Origin: a bacterium
GTDB taxonomy: Bacteria > Bacteroidota > Rhodothermia > Balneolales > M1805
Reading direction: 5' to 3'
NCBI GenBank assembly: GCA_006226965.1
Contig: SBGQ01000063.1
Coordinates: 1-38,144 of the forward strand
Length of the DNA stretch: 38,144 bases
The notes beneath the pieces were generated by a model, which was given only the letters and a program-made list of their open reading frames with translations, searched no databases and was not told where the DNA came from. Shown here one piece after another: positions 1-8,250 of this stretch. Position numbers and translations under genes: made by a program. How positions within the stretch are numbered: the stretch's first letter is position 1; the number at the start of each line of letters is the position of its first letter.

Positions 1-1
1 A

Positions 2-1180
2 GTTAAATATGTGTTATTTGATGGGAATGAGAGAAGTAGTCAGGCTTTTTTACAACAAATATCAGGTTTAACTATTCCGGGATTAATATCAAGGAATCAG
101 GCAGAACGAGCAAAAATCAGATTAGAGCGCTCCCGTTTTTTTTCTGAGGTTTCTAGTCCACAGTATGTTAGGGTAGATTCAGGTATAGGAATAAAGTATA
201 TCGTTAGAGAACAAAACCCCAATCGCTTTGATTTGATATTAGGATATGTGCCTAAATTAACCGGTGGAGGAGATATTGTCGGAAATGTAGAGTTGGATTT
301 GATGAACATCATCAGCGAAGGGAATCAAATTGCGTTAAATTATTCGAGATTAGAAGCTTTAAAAACTAGAATTGATGTTGAACTTAATCAAAAATATATA
401 GCTGGATTGCCTATTAGTGCAGGTATTCAATTTGATTTGTACCAACGTGACAGTACGTTTCAAACAAAAAACTGGCGAATTAACAGCACTTATGAACTAA
501 GTCCTTACTCATCAATTGGTGTAACAGGAAGAAGTGAATCAACCGGAACCGGAGTTTCAAATTCTCAGCAAATAAGTAATGGGAATGCTCTTTTTTACGG
601 ATTTGTCTATGAGTTAGATTTTCGGAATGATGTGTATGTGCCGACTCGCGGTTTGTATAGCAAGATAGCAGCAGAATTTGGAAAAAAAGAAAATACCTTG
701 GACTCCGATACCAGTATGTATCCGAAACGTGAGACCAAACAATGGTTTACACTTGAAAGCGAGTGGTATAATACCTTTAAAGGCAGGCATACCTTTTTGT
801 TAAGTGGATATGGCTCTATTTTATTGTCAGATTTTTATCAGGACTCGGATTTATTTCGCTTTGGAGGCTCTAAAACATTCAGAGGGTATAATGAAGAGCA
901 GTTTGGAGCATCGAAAGTGTTATGGGCAAATTTGGAATATCGTTTTCTATTGGACAGAAGCAGCTTCTTATTCGCTTTTCATACAAGAGGTTGGACTGAA
1001 TCTCCCACATTAAAAACAGAGGCTGGCGTTATAGCCGGATATTCGAAATTTTTACAGTCTTTTGGGTTAGGCTTAGCGTATAAAACTCGATTAGGATTGT
1101 TGAGCTTTACGTATGCAAAATCACCGGAAGATACCTTTGATAATGCCAAAATACATTTTAGTGTTAAGGGGAGTTTGTAG
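2..1180 (+). CDS. Omp85-family outer-membrane protein (BamA/TamA-like), 3' part
   Basis: The frame is open at the left window edge, so this is the C-terminal part of a longer gene; a GTG at 11 is only an internal codon. The visible 390 or so residues begin with what looks like the end of a POTRA-type region (about residues 1-50), with a repeated alternating pattern of beta strands after it. Near the end is an FGGSKTFRGYNEEQFG segment, matching the conserved G-x-RGY element of Omp85 barrels that sits inside the pore and is needed for function. The protein therefore probably inserts or exports proteins at the outer membrane. It stops 6 bp from the convergent DUF445 gene. An assignment to TamA, BamA or a patatin-fused relative needs the missing N-terminus. 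Family level is fairly secure, exact role is not. Confidence 0.75.
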   Translation, partial: VKYVLFDGNERSSQAFLQQISGLTIPGLISRNQAERAKIRLERSRFFSEVSSPQYVRVDSGIGIKYIVREQNPNRFDLILGYVPKLTGGGDIVGNVELDLMNIISEGNQIALNYSRLEALKTRIDVELNQKYIAGLPISAGIQFDLYQRDSTFQTKNWRINSTYELSPYSSIGVTGRSESTGTGVSNSQQISNGNALFYGFVYELDFRNDVYVPTRGLYSKIAAEFGKKENTLDSDTSMYPKRETKQWFTLESEWYNTFKGRHTFLLSGYGSILLSDFYQDSDLFRFGGSKTFRGYNEEQFGASKVLWANLEYRFLLDRSSFLFAFHTRGWTESPTLKTEAGVIAGYSKFLQSFGLGLAYKTRLGLLSFTYAKSPEDTFDNAKIHFSVKGSL

Positions 1181-1186
1181 ATAGAG

Positions 1187-2311
1187 TTAATCACCAATCC
1201 ATTTATCCAATCCCCAAATGAACCCGACTATCAAACCGATTGCTAGTGTAGCCCAAACAGGTTGCCAAATCACAAAACCGCCAATCATTCCAAGAAGAGC
1301 CCCTAAATATTGAATGTATTGGAATTGCTCATTTGTAGTGCCTTTAATAAGATTCGATAAACGTTCTTCATCAAATCGTTGAATATTTTCTTCAACTAAT
1401 TGGTGTACATCGAATTGTTGTAAGATAGAAAACAAGCTTTTGCTCACATATTCTTCAATTTGTTCCGATTTTTCTTCAATGAGCGGCGGTATTTTATCTA
1501 ATGATTCATCCAGTTTAGTGAGCGTGGATTCTAACTGTTGCGGGAGTTGGGCTATTGCATTTTCAACCATACGTTGAGCATGTTCGCCTCGCATCAACAT
1601 GTAAGCTTTGAGCGCCATTTTCTCCATTGAGTTGTTGTCTAAACTATCTTCGATTTTTGAGATGATTTCTTTTGCGATTTCAGCGCGTACATCCGGATTT
1701 TCTACTAATGATGAAACGTATTCCGTTATGATTCCTTTTAATTCATTTCGAAATGCTTCACTTTGTAATACGTTATGAATTAAATCCAATCCTTTACGGC
1801 GATAGGTTCCTATTAAATCAGATTCAATCAGTTTTTGTTTAATGATTTCAGGATTGATTAAATCGGTGGATACAGCTTGCGCCAAACGATAAGCAATACG
1901 ATTTTTTTGTGATGGAATTAAACCTTGTCCTAAAATCGGACGCTTATATTTGGGTTTGAATAACATGGTTATTGCTAACCAATTCGTGAGATAACCGATT
2001 AAGCCGCTAACGCTTATCATGGTGAGCAGACCGTCTAATGCAAGGAAGTTACCATAGAAGTTGAGCTTAATTCCGTTAAAATCCCAAAAACGAGCTGCTA
2101 TAAATACAATCGTTAAAAAGCCCGGTAGAAGTTTTAGCCCAAGTATGAAGTTGGAATGTCCTTTTGCAGGCGGAGGTGGTGTATGTACTTTTTTCTTTTC
2201 TGATGGTTCCGGAAGCGAATTGCTAACATGTGAGCTGATTAATTTTCCCAATGAACTGCCCAATTTTTTGGTGCGTTCGCCTGCATGTGTTAAAAGGTTT
2301 TGGTCGGACAT
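1187..2311 (-). CDS. DUF445 family membrane protein
   Basis: 374 residues. A charged and proline-rich N-terminal stretch (SEKKKVHTPPPPAKG near residue 40) precedes two hydrophobic segments around residues 55-75 and 90-112. The sequence GYLTNWLAITMLFKP followed by GLIPSQKNRIA is the hallmark of DUF445/YheB-type proteins. A long, mostly helical central region with predicted coiled-coil character follows, and two more membrane segments lie close to the C-terminus (from about residue 330). The family is widespread and its biochemical role is unknown; B. subtilis YheB belongs to it. The gene converges on the Omp85 gene, with only 6 bp between stops and no room for a separate terminator. The 5' side opens on the 405-bp control region shared with the divergent T9SS cargo gene. 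Confidence 0.85.
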   Translation of the reverse strand: MSDQNLLTHAGERTKKLGSSLGKLISSHVSNSLPEPSEKKKVHTPPPPAKGHSNFILGLKLLPGFLTIVFIAARFWDFNGIKLNFYGNFLALDGLLTMISVSGLIGYLTNWLAITMLFKPKYKRPILGQGLIPSQKNRIAYRLAQAVSTDLINPEIIKQKLIESDLIGTYRRKGLDLIHNVLQSEAFRNELKGIITEYVSSLVENPDVRAEIAKEIISKIEDSLDNNSMEKMALKAYMLMRGEHAQRMVENAIAQLPQQLESTLTKLDESLDKIPPLIEEKSEQIEEYVSKSLFSILQQFDVHQLVEENIQRFDEERLSNLIKGTTNEQFQYIQYLGALLGMIGGFVIWQPVWATLAIGLIVGFIWGLDKWIGD

Positions 2312-2537
2312 AAATTGCTTATTTCTGAAAGTGGGGAAGGTATATGATTTTAATGAAGAAAAGTTGTCTCACTCATGCATTTATATGTATTGATTAATCG
2401 AACAAATCCCAGCCAAATACAAAATTTGTACTCATGTATTCACATTAATAAACGTTTAAGTATAGATAGCGCAACTATAATTGATGGTATAGAATGAATA
2501 AAAAGAGCGTTTTAACAAAAAATAAGTATTCCACGGT

Positions 2538-2562
2538 CCATCAATCCAAATCACATTGATGG
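2538..2562. repeat. Inverted repeat CCATCAAT/ATTGATGG
   Basis: Perfect 8-bp arms at 2538-2545 and 2555-2562 with a 9-bp spacer. It lies midway between the divergent DUF445 and T9SS cargo genes and has no T-tract, so it looks more like a protein-binding dyad than a terminator. Its function is unknown. Confidence 0.45.
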
Positions 2563-2656
2563 GTAATTAATTATTCAATCCAGTTACTGAATCAAAATGG
2601 ACTTTTCTTTCTAAATAGAACTGGTATTGCTTGATGATTTCAAAAAAAAGCTTAAC

Positions 2657-2686
2657 TTGGCGTATAGGTGAAAGCGCTTACATTTA
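2657..2686 (+). promoter_or_regulatory. Candidate Bacteroidota-type promoter of the 818-aa T9SS cargo gene
   Basis: TTG at 2657-2659 and TACATTTA at 2679-2686 are 19 bp apart, which fits the TTG-N17-23-TAnnTTTG pattern of Bacteroidota sigma factors with one mismatch in the last base. The start codon is 30 bp downstream, giving a plausible short leader. Prediction from sequence only. Confidence 0.4.
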
Positions 2687-2693
2687 GCGCTTT
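2669..2693. promoter_or_regulatory. LacI/CcpA-type operator with nested palindrome
   Basis: TGAAAGCGCTTACA at 2669-2682 fits the cre/LacI-family consensus TGWAARCGYTWNCA at every position, with the central CG typical of LacI-family sites. A larger dyad surrounds it: AAAGCGCT at 2671-2678 and AGCGCTTT at 2686-2693, with a 7-bp spacer. The site covers the spacer and -7 box of the candidate promoter, a position expected for a repressor. No LacI-family gene is in the window, so the binding protein is unknown. As RNA the larger dyad could also form a hairpin in the leader. Confidence 0.5.
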
Positions 2694-2716
2694 AGGTTGG
2701 TAATTATTAAATATTT

Positions 2717-5173
2717 ATGTCTATGAAAACTCGTTTTCTCGGTGTTTTTACACTGTTGTTTGCGGCCGTTTTAACGCTATCATCAATAAAAATAAACGCT
2801 CAATCCATTTATGAACCGGAAGGCATAAATATGCCGGGAACGTGGAATAGCTGGACAAACTCGCTCGATACTGAGCAAATGGGAAATTTCAGAATGCGGT
2901 TCCGTGCATTTGGCGGCGGACAGTATATAAGTCAACTTTCGGTAAATACCAGTGAGGCTGATGTGGTTGGCGGTGCATACAAAATGCTGTTTACAAGCGG
3001 CCCAAGCGGAAGTTTATATCAAAATAAATGGGCTGATGGTGCTCTGTCAGAAAATATCGTTAGTCCGTTTAAGTTGGGAGGAAACGCAGATAATGAGCTT
3101 ACTTTATCTGATGGGTTTGTTTATACCATCATTTTTGATGACAACGGTTATGCTGATTCCAAAGCATCAATGATGAAAACAACGAATGCTCCGGTTCAAA
3201 TTCTGTCTGTTTCGGGCGTTCCGACGGCATCGGTCACAGCGGGTGAAGCTGTCGGCATAACCATCGAATTATCGAATATAAAATCACCGGAAGAGCGTTT
3301 TTATGTGTTGTACAGCACGGACGAATATCAAACAACCGAAAAAATCGAGATTACTGAATTTGATGGCGTGATCGGTTCCGTAAATATTCCCGGACAGGCT
3401 GATGGTGTTACCTTATCGTTTTTTGTAATAAGTACAGCCGTTGATGCTGATTCTTGGGGAGAAAATCGTGATTTATTCATATTAGACTGGGATTCTAATG
3501 ATGGAGCAAATTATAGCATAGGATTTGGTTCATTAGCATCTTTGTTGATTCCTGCGAATAATGCTGTTGGTTTAGAAAAGGATGTGAGTTTTGTTTGGAC
3601 ACCAATTCAAAGTGCTGAAGCGTATCAAATTCAAGTAAGTGCCGAAGCCGATGCGGAGTTCTCCACGCTTTTAGCCGATGAGGTCGTAACAGATACCACA
3701 TTTACCATTCCAGCCGACAGTTTAACCTTTAATTCAATGTATCGCTGGAGAGTGCGAAAAAGCAGCGAAACAGAGGAAAAATGGTCGAATGTGTATCATT
3801 TTAAAACGCGTGCGAGTATTGAATACGTTAATTTGAATGAACGTGCTTTGGTAATAAATAAAGGCGACAGCGTTCGAATATCAGGAAGAGTTTATATTCC
3901 GGAAATTACAGCCGGAGAAGGACTTACGGAGAATTTGCAGGCTTGGGTCGGTATTTCATCAACGAATACAAATCCGGCTGAATGGGGAGAAGAAAGTTGG
4001 AATGATGCAAGTTTTAAAACTCAAAGCGGTAACGATGATGAGTTTGAGTATTATATCGGTAAAGAACTGGCAAACGGTACTTATTTTATTGCAACACGAT
4101 ATCAATATAAAAATGACGGATTTGTTTTTGGAGGAAGTTCTGCTAACGGAGGTGGCTTTTGGGATGGAACAACAAATACAAACGCAACCCTGACAGTTAC
4201 ACAACTTGCTACGGCTTTAAGTCCGGCAGGTGGTGTTCAACACCTTAGTGTACATCCGACTTTTACGTGGAAGAATATCCCTGATGTGTCGTTTGATGTG
4301 CAGGTTACCACACTTTCAGATGCGAATTTTGCGAACCCTGTGGCTAGCGTAACCGGTATTCAGGATTCCGTGCTAACATTAGAAACCGCTTTAGAATTCG
4401 GGCATTCTTATCGTTGGCGAGTACGTTTAGGCGGTGAAATCCCGGGTCCGTATTCGGAATCAAAAACGTTTAAAACAAGGGGAGAAGTCGGTTTTTTCAA
4501 TCTTCAATTTGTGGAAAACGATACCTTGGCGGTTAGCGAGTCCTTATCGATGTATGCGCAGTTGTATATAAACGGATACACGACTTTGGCAACTGTTGCA
4601 ACACAAGTAAGTGTTTGGATCGGAATCAACACAGAAAATACAGATCCTTCCACTTGGGATGAGTCAACATGGAATTTTGCCCTATTGAATGAAAACAGTT
4701 TAGGCAATAATAACGACGAATACTCGGTTCAGACCGGTTCAGATTTACCTGTAGGAACCTATTATGTGGCAGCGAGAATGGCTTATTTGGATGATGATTA
4801 TATGTACGGCGGTTTTTCTTCTAACGGTGGTGGTTTTTGGTCTGAAACTAACGGGAATTATTCGTTTGAAGTGATTGTGCCGACATCGAATGAAACGATT
4901 CAAAAAGCTGCACAAACGCATTTGCTGCAAAATTACCCCAATCCATTTAACCCGAATACGACTATTCCGTTCGAGTTGGAATCGGCTACACAAGTGAAAT
5001 TGTTTGTAGTTGATGTATTGGGCAGGGAAGTGGCAACATTAGTGAATCAATCCATGACACAAGGCAAGCATTCTGTTTTGTTTGATGCGAGTCGGTTTGG
5101 AAGCGGATTGTATTTTATAAGAATGGAAGCCGGAAATCAGCGTTTTGTTAAGGCGATGACGTTAATTAAATAA
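2717..5173 (+). CDS. Secreted multidomain protein with T9SS sorting domain
   Basis: 818 residues. A signal peptide (about residues 1-29, ending INAQ) is followed by a 90-residue beta domain opening with MPGTWNSWTNS, resembling N-terminal modules of secreted carbohydrate-active proteins. Then come two copies of a two-part unit. Each unit has a fibronectin-III-like domain ending YRWRVR, then a domain of about 130 residues with WVGI, NTNPAEWGEESWN, GTYF-A-R and SSNGGGFW motifs. Residues from about 736 form the T9SS type A C-terminal domain (LLQNYPNPFNPNTTIPFEL), which directs export across the outer membrane and surface attachment. No catalytic domain is recognisable; binding or adhesion to a polymer is an inference. 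The upstream LacI-type operator and the downstream polysaccharide deacetylase favour a link with carbohydrates. No Shine-Dalgarno is seen; a second ATG two codons in is an equal alternative start. Confidence 0.85.
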   Translation: MSMKTRFLGVFTLLFAAVLTLSSIKINAQSIYEPEGINMPGTWNSWTNSLDTEQMGNFRMRFRAFGGGQYISQLSVNTSEADVVGGAYKMLFTSGPSGSLYQNKWADGALSENIVSPFKLGGNADNELTLSDGFVYTIIFDDNGYADSKASMMKTTNAPVQILSVSGVPTASVTAGEAVGITIELSNIKSPEERFYVLYSTDEYQTTEKIEITEFDGVIGSVNIPGQADGVTLSFFVISTAVDADSWGENRDLFILDWDSNDGANYSIGFGSLASLLIPANNAVGLEKDVSFVWTPIQSAEAYQIQVSAEADAEFSTLLADEVVTDTTFTIPADSLTFNSMYRWRVRKSSETEEKWSNVYHFKTRASIEYVNLNERALVINKGDSVRISGRVYIPEITAGEGLTENLQAWVGISSTNTNPAEWGEESWNDASFKTQSGNDDEFEYYIGKELANGTYFIATRYQYKNDGFVFGGSSANGGGFWDGTTNTNATLTVTQLATALSPAGGVQHLSVHPTFTWKNIPDVSFDVQVTTLSDANFANPVASVTGIQDSVLTLETALEFGHSYRWRVRLGGEIPGPYSESKTFKTRGEVGFFNLQFVENDTLAVSESLSMYAQLYINGYTTLATVATQVSVWIGINTENTDPSTWDESTWNFALLNENSLGNNNDEYSVQTGSDLPVGTYYVAARMAYLDDDYMYGGFSSNGGGFWSETNGNYSFEVIVPTSNETIQKAAQTHLLQNYPNPFNPNTTIPFELESATQVKLFVVDVLGREVATLVNQSMTQGKHSVLFDASRFGSGLYFIRMEAGNQRFVKAMTLIK

Positions 5174-5180
5174 AAACACA

Positions 5181-5211
5181 ATTCACGTGAATGTAATTAA
5201 CCAAAGTTAAT
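5181..5211. promoter_or_regulatory. Two consecutive dyads upstream of the deacetylase gene
   Basis: ATTCACGTGAAT at 5181-5192 is a perfect 12-bp palindrome. ATTAAC at 5196-5201 and GTTAAT at 5206-5211 form a second dyad with a CAAA spacer. They lie between the cargo gene stop and the terminator hairpin. They could be operators for a promoter reading into the deacetylase or a 3' UTR structure. Function is not known. Confidence 0.4.
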
Positions 5212-5244
5212 CGCTCTTGAGTAGAAAAAAGGTATTTTCCTGAG

Positions 5245-5280
5245 AACAAGGATTCAAAAATGAATCCTTGTTTTGTTTTT
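5245..5280 (+). terminator. Strong intrinsic terminator (or attenuator) between cargo gene and deacetylase
   Basis: A perfect 11-bp stem, AACAAGGATTC at 5245-5255 and GAATCCTTGTT at 5262-5272 with a 6-base loop, is followed by a T-rich tract to 5280. It would end the 818-aa gene transcript. The deacetylase ATG lies only 21 bp beyond the tract, so the same structure could act as an attenuator for that gene. Confidence 0.8.
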
Positions 5281-5301
5281 GGTTATCAATCCATAATAAT
5301 C

Positions 5302-6243
5302 ATGCTATTAAAAAAAATCAGTTCAGGTGTATTTCATCCCGGTATTTGGGTTCTTTTATTGGCAATACATCTATCAGCATCGGCGCAGATACAAGTCGCT
5401 TTATCATTTGATGATCCGCATACAAATCAAACCCTTGACTTAAATTGGAATCAAAGAAACGAATCCATTTTACGAATCTTAAAAAAGTTCGAGTTGAGTT
5501 CGACGTTGTATGTGTGCGGCTTTAGAATTGATTCTGAATCCGGAGATTCTTTATTAAAAACGTGGGATTTAGCCGGGCATGAGTTAGCCAATCACAGTTA
5601 CTCGCATTGGTATTTAAACAGTAAAAAAATATCGGCTCTGGCATTTGTAAATGATATAAAACGTTCAGATTCATTGATTAATGGATATTCTGCCTTTGTG
5701 AAGAGATTTCGTTTTCCGTATCTGAAAGAGGGGAATACTGAGGGAAAACGGGATTCTGTCCGTGATGCTTTGAACCAAACAGGTTATGTGAATGGTCATG
5801 TGAGTATTGATGCCTCAGACTGGTATTATGATCAACAATTAAGAGATACTCTTTCGAAAAATCCTAACGCTGATGTGGATTTATATAAGCAAGCATATCT
5901 GGAACATATTTGGGATCGAGTTCAGTATTATGATTCATTGGCAAGTGTTGTGGGGTACTCCAAAATGAAGCATGTATTATTGCTTCATCACAATTATATC
6001 AATGCTCGATTTTTGGGTGATTTATTGACGTTTCTAAAACAAAACGGTGTGCAACTTATATCGACCAAAGAAGCATATTTGGATTCCATTTATTCTCAAA
6101 TACCAATGATTTTACCGACGGGAGAGAGTATTATTTGGCAGCTGGCTAAACAAATTCCGGAACATGCATCAACTTTGAGGTATCCCGCTGAGGATGGTAC
6201 GTATGAGAAAGATATTTTGAGGAAAAGAATCAACGAAAGATGA
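5302..6243 (+). CDS. Secreted polysaccharide deacetylase (NodB homology, CE4-like)
   Basis: 313 residues from the chosen ATG. An N-terminal signal peptide ending SASAQ fits export. The NodB motifs are visible: LSFDDP with Asp37-Asp38 (catalytic base and metal Asp), NHSYSH with His98 and His102 (metal ligands), RFPY at 137-140, and LLHHN near the end. The family hydrolyses N- or O-acetyl groups from chitin-like, peptidoglycan or exopolysaccharide substrates; the actual substrate is not readable. An in-frame ATG at 5260 is rejected as start because it lies in the loop of the terminator and would put a poor extension ahead of the signal peptide. No Shine-Dalgarno and no clear separate promoter are seen, so expression may depend on readthrough from the cargo gene. 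Confidence 0.85.
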   Translation: MLLKKISSGVFHPGIWVLLLAIHLSASAQIQVALSFDDPHTNQTLDLNWNQRNESILRILKKFELSSTLYVCGFRIDSESGDSLLKTWDLAGHELANHSYSHWYLNSKKISALAFVNDIKRSDSLINGYSAFVKRFRFPYLKEGNTEGKRDSVRDALNQTGYVNGHVSIDASDWYYDQQLRDTLSKNPNADVDLYKQAYLEHIWDRVQYYDSLASVVGYSKMKHVLLLHHNYINARFLGDLLTFLKQNGVQLISTKEAYLDSIYSQIPMILPTGESIIWQLAKQIPEHASTLRYPAEDGTYEKDILRKRINER

Positions 6244-6448
6244 TTGGTGTAATTCTGCCAGTTTCTGTTCTTTGCTGCCATAAATGTTTAACGTTTTACG
6301 AGAACCGAAATCCCGAAAGTGCTTAGAATCCAGTTCCCAAACCCTCTGCTGTTCTCGTTCGGCAAAATTCATGAATTCCTAATCGTAAGTGAGTTTTGTA
6401 TATACGCTGCACACGTAACGCTTCGCTGTAAAATTGGGTATATAGCTT

Positions 6449-6476
6449 GGAGGCTCCTGCATCCGCAGGAGTGACA
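6449..6476 (+). repeat. Dispersed hairpin element, copy 1
   Basis: The core is CTCCTGC (6454-6460), loop ATCC, GCAGGAG (6465-6471), flanked by GGAGG on the left and TGACA on the right. It shares the GAGxCTCC...GGAGTGAC frame with the element at 35670-35697 and the looser copies at 35750-35900. Like that copy it is followed by a T-rich stretch of about 40 bp and then an octamer array. Such short palindromes occur in many copies in bacterial spacers; the function here is unknown. Confidence 0.6.
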
Positions 6477-6511
6477 CTTTTTTGAACACTACCATGAGGA
6501 CTTTTCATCAT

Positions 6512-6575
6512 CTAATCAACTAATCAACTAATCAACTAATCATCTAATCATCTAATCAACTAATCAACTAATTGC
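6512..6575 (+). repeat. Octanucleotide tandem array, CTAATCAA x7 plus one degenerate unit
   Basis: Seven units of CTAATCAA or CTAATCAT at 6512-6567 and a degenerate eighth (CTAATTGC) to 6575. The reverse complement, TTGATTAG, is exactly the variant unit found twice in the second array at 35536-35631, so the two arrays belong to one family in opposite orientation. The array touches the stop codon of the PPK2 gene. Confidence 0.85.
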
Positions 6576-6576
6576 C

Positions 6577-8043
6577 TCATAATCTCATCGCTTTTACAAG
6601 AGCTTTTAGTACCATGAGTCTGGAAATGCGTTTGTCATTTGAAGGGATAATATGCCAAGGAGCGTGTTGCGTATCGGTTCTTACTAACATTTCATGAATG
6701 GCATCTTCATATTGCCCCCATTTATCGCGATTTCGCCAATCTTCGTCCGTGATTTTATAATTTTTATACGGTGTTTCTTCACGTGCTTTAAAACGAGCAA
6801 GTTGTTCTTCCGGTGTAATATGCAAAAAGAACTTCACCACACGAGTGCCGTGGTCAACCAGTTGCTGTTCAAACTCGTTTATTTCAAAGTAAGAACGCTT
6901 CCACTCGGGAACCGTGGCAAAACCCTCCACACGTTCCACCATAACGCGTCCGTACCAAGATCGGTCGTATAAAGTCACATTTCCGTCACGTGGAATATGT
7001 CGCCAAAATCTCCACAAATAATGATGTGCTTTTTCTTCATCGCTTGGGGCGGCAGTTTGAATTACACGATAAAACTTAGCATCCATACAAGAAACAACTC
7101 TGCGAATAGCGCCGCCTTTACCTGCAGCATCCCAACCTTCAAATACAATTACCGTCGATTTTTGTTTTTGATGAGATTTCCAGGATAAATCCTGAAGTTC
7201 AAGAGAAACGTCTTCAAATTCTTTTTTATAAGCTTTAATGTCTTTTACTGTTGGAAATTGCACCGTAGATATCACACTATGAGATTTTAACCAGTTTTGT
7301 TCTTCACTATAACCTAAATCAAGAGTAAGAGGCTTTTTATGTAATTGATTTTTAAGTGCTTTAATTAAAATTTCGGCTGTAAACACTTCACGATAGCGTT
7401 CATCAGATGCATCAATAACTTGCCACGGTGCAGCAGCAGAATCCGTTAAGCGTATCGTCTGTTCTGAAATGGTTAAGAAACTATCGTACTGTTTATGAAA
7501 CTCCCAGTCTTGTTTTGAAACACGCCAAGCTGTTCGTTTGTCTTTTTCCAGTTTTTTAAATCTCGCTTTTTGCTCTTTTTTGCTGATATGCAGCCACAAT
7601 TTAATAATGATTGTGCCATTATGAGACAACATGTGCTCATGAAAACGAATTCGATGTAATTGAGAATTAAACGATTCTTCACTTAAATCGCCATGAACCC
7701 GATCTATAATTGCTTGTGTGTACCAAGATCCAAAAAAGATTCCCACTGTTCCTGCTTGTGGCATAACTCGCCAATATCTCCAGAACTCAGGGCGATTTTT
7801 TTCTTCATCTGATAAAGCATGAAAAACTTGTGTTTGAATGGAGCGAGTATCCATCCATTCATGCAATTTATTTACAAGTGCGCCTTTACCGGAACCTTCC
7901 ACGCCCGAAATAATGAGCAAAACAGATTTGTTAGACTTACTCAGTTCATGTTGTAACTGTAATAATTCTAGGCGCAGCTGTGGGACTTTCTCATCATATA
8001 CTTCTTTAGAAAGTTTGTTTTCAGTGGATACATGGTTAAACAT
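6577..8043 (-). CDS. pap: Two-domain PPK2 (polyphosphate:AMP phosphotransferase type)
   Basis: 488 residues from the ATG at 8043. Two PPK2 domains are in tandem. The first has a Walker A loop GVEGSGKG (about residues 47-54) and a modified FFGSWYTQAIIDRVHG segment. The second has GWDAAGKGG (303-311) and the lid/catalytic DRSWYGRVMVERVEG (from 360). This double architecture is that of class II PPK2 enzymes (PAP), which phosphorylate AMP to ADP with polyphosphate; in that class the C-terminal domain is the active one, and here it also keeps the better motifs. The cytosolic role is nucleotide recharging from polyphosphate. An in-frame TTG at 8055 is less likely than ATG 8043, which has a G-rich stretch 5-9 bp upstream. 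Convergent with the deacetylase, divergent from the 2,095-aa gene. Confidence 0.88.
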   Translation of the reverse strand: MFNHVSTENKLSKEVYDEKVPQLRLELLQLQHELSKSNKSVLLIISGVEGSGKGALVNKLHEWMDTRSIQTQVFHALSDEEKNRPEFWRYWRVMPQAGTVGIFFGSWYTQAIIDRVHGDLSEESFNSQLHRIRFHEHMLSHNGTIIIKLWLHISKKEQKARFKKLEKDKRTAWRVSKQDWEFHKQYDSFLTISEQTIRLTDSAAAPWQVIDASDERYREVFTAEILIKALKNQLHKKPLTLDLGYSEEQNWLKSHSVISTVQFPTVKDIKAYKKEFEDVSLELQDLSWKSHQKQKSTVIVFEGWDAAGKGGAIRRVVSCMDAKFYRVIQTAAPSDEEKAHHYLWRFWRHIPRDGNVTLYDRSWYGRVMVERVEGFATVPEWKRSYFEINEFEQQLVDHGTRVVKFFLHITPEEQLARFKAREETPYKNYKITDEDWRNRDKWGQYEDAIHEMLVRTDTQHAPWHIIPSNDKRISRLMVLKALVKAMRL

Positions 8044-8213
8044 ATGAGCCCCCAATAGGTGTTCCGAATTGTAATCAAGGTAAGATTAATCGCTTGTCTT
8101 CCAAAATGGAATTCGTAATCCGAGTAGGGAACAGTGTGGTCTGTTTAGGCAACAGTTGAATTGTAAAAAAGTGTTTAGAGTCTTAATTGAATCGGTTTTT
8201 AATTGGCGCGTGA

Positions 8214-8241
8214 TTGGCATCGCATAGTCCGAATAATATTG
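8214..8241 (+). promoter_or_regulatory. Candidate promoter of the 2,095-aa T9SS cargo gene
   Basis: TTG at 8214-8216 and TAATATTG at 8234-8241 are separated by 17 bp, matching TTG-N17-23-TAnnTTTG with one mismatch. The SD at 8251 would lie just behind the transcription start, leaving a leader of about 20 nt. Confidence 0.35.
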
Positions 8242-8250
8242 TTTAGTTCC

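Larger units (their letters stand above)
2312..2716. other. 405-bp divergent gene-free control region
   Basis: No convincing coding sequence lies here; a frame running in from 2061 on the plus strand is a shadow of the DUF445 gene. The region separates two divergent genes and holds several dyads: TACAAA-A-TTTGTA at 2418-2430, an 8-bp inverted repeat at 2538-2562, and the operator-like palindrome next to the plus-strand promoter at 2657-2693. It is more AT-rich than the genes on either side. Confidence 0.7.
6244..6576. other. 333-bp gene-free spacer with dispersed repeats
   Basis: No supported gene. Small minus-strand frames here run through low-complexity and repeat DNA and have no recognisable protein features. 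The stretch contains an 8-bp inverted repeat (ACGAGAAC at 6298-6305, GTTCTCGT at 6351-6358), a short hairpin element at 6449-6476 and an octanucleotide array that ends against the stop codon of the PPK2 gene. It separates two convergent genes. Confidence 0.7.

Noticed and set aside
5260-5301. ATG at 5260 as start of the deacetylase
   Set aside because: It lies in the loop of the terminator hairpin and the extra 14 residues spoil the signal peptide.
6096-6511. Several 60-70 residue minus-strand frames near the deacetylase end
   Set aside because: They overlap the deacetylase or repeat DNA and show no family motif or start signal.
6512-6575. Short regular repeats as a CRISPR array
   Set aside because: Units are 8 bp with no spacers and no cas genes nearby.
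8044-8055. TTG start of the PPK2 gene four codons upstream
   Set aside because: The ATG at 8043 gives a normal N-terminus and has a G-rich stretch ahead of it.
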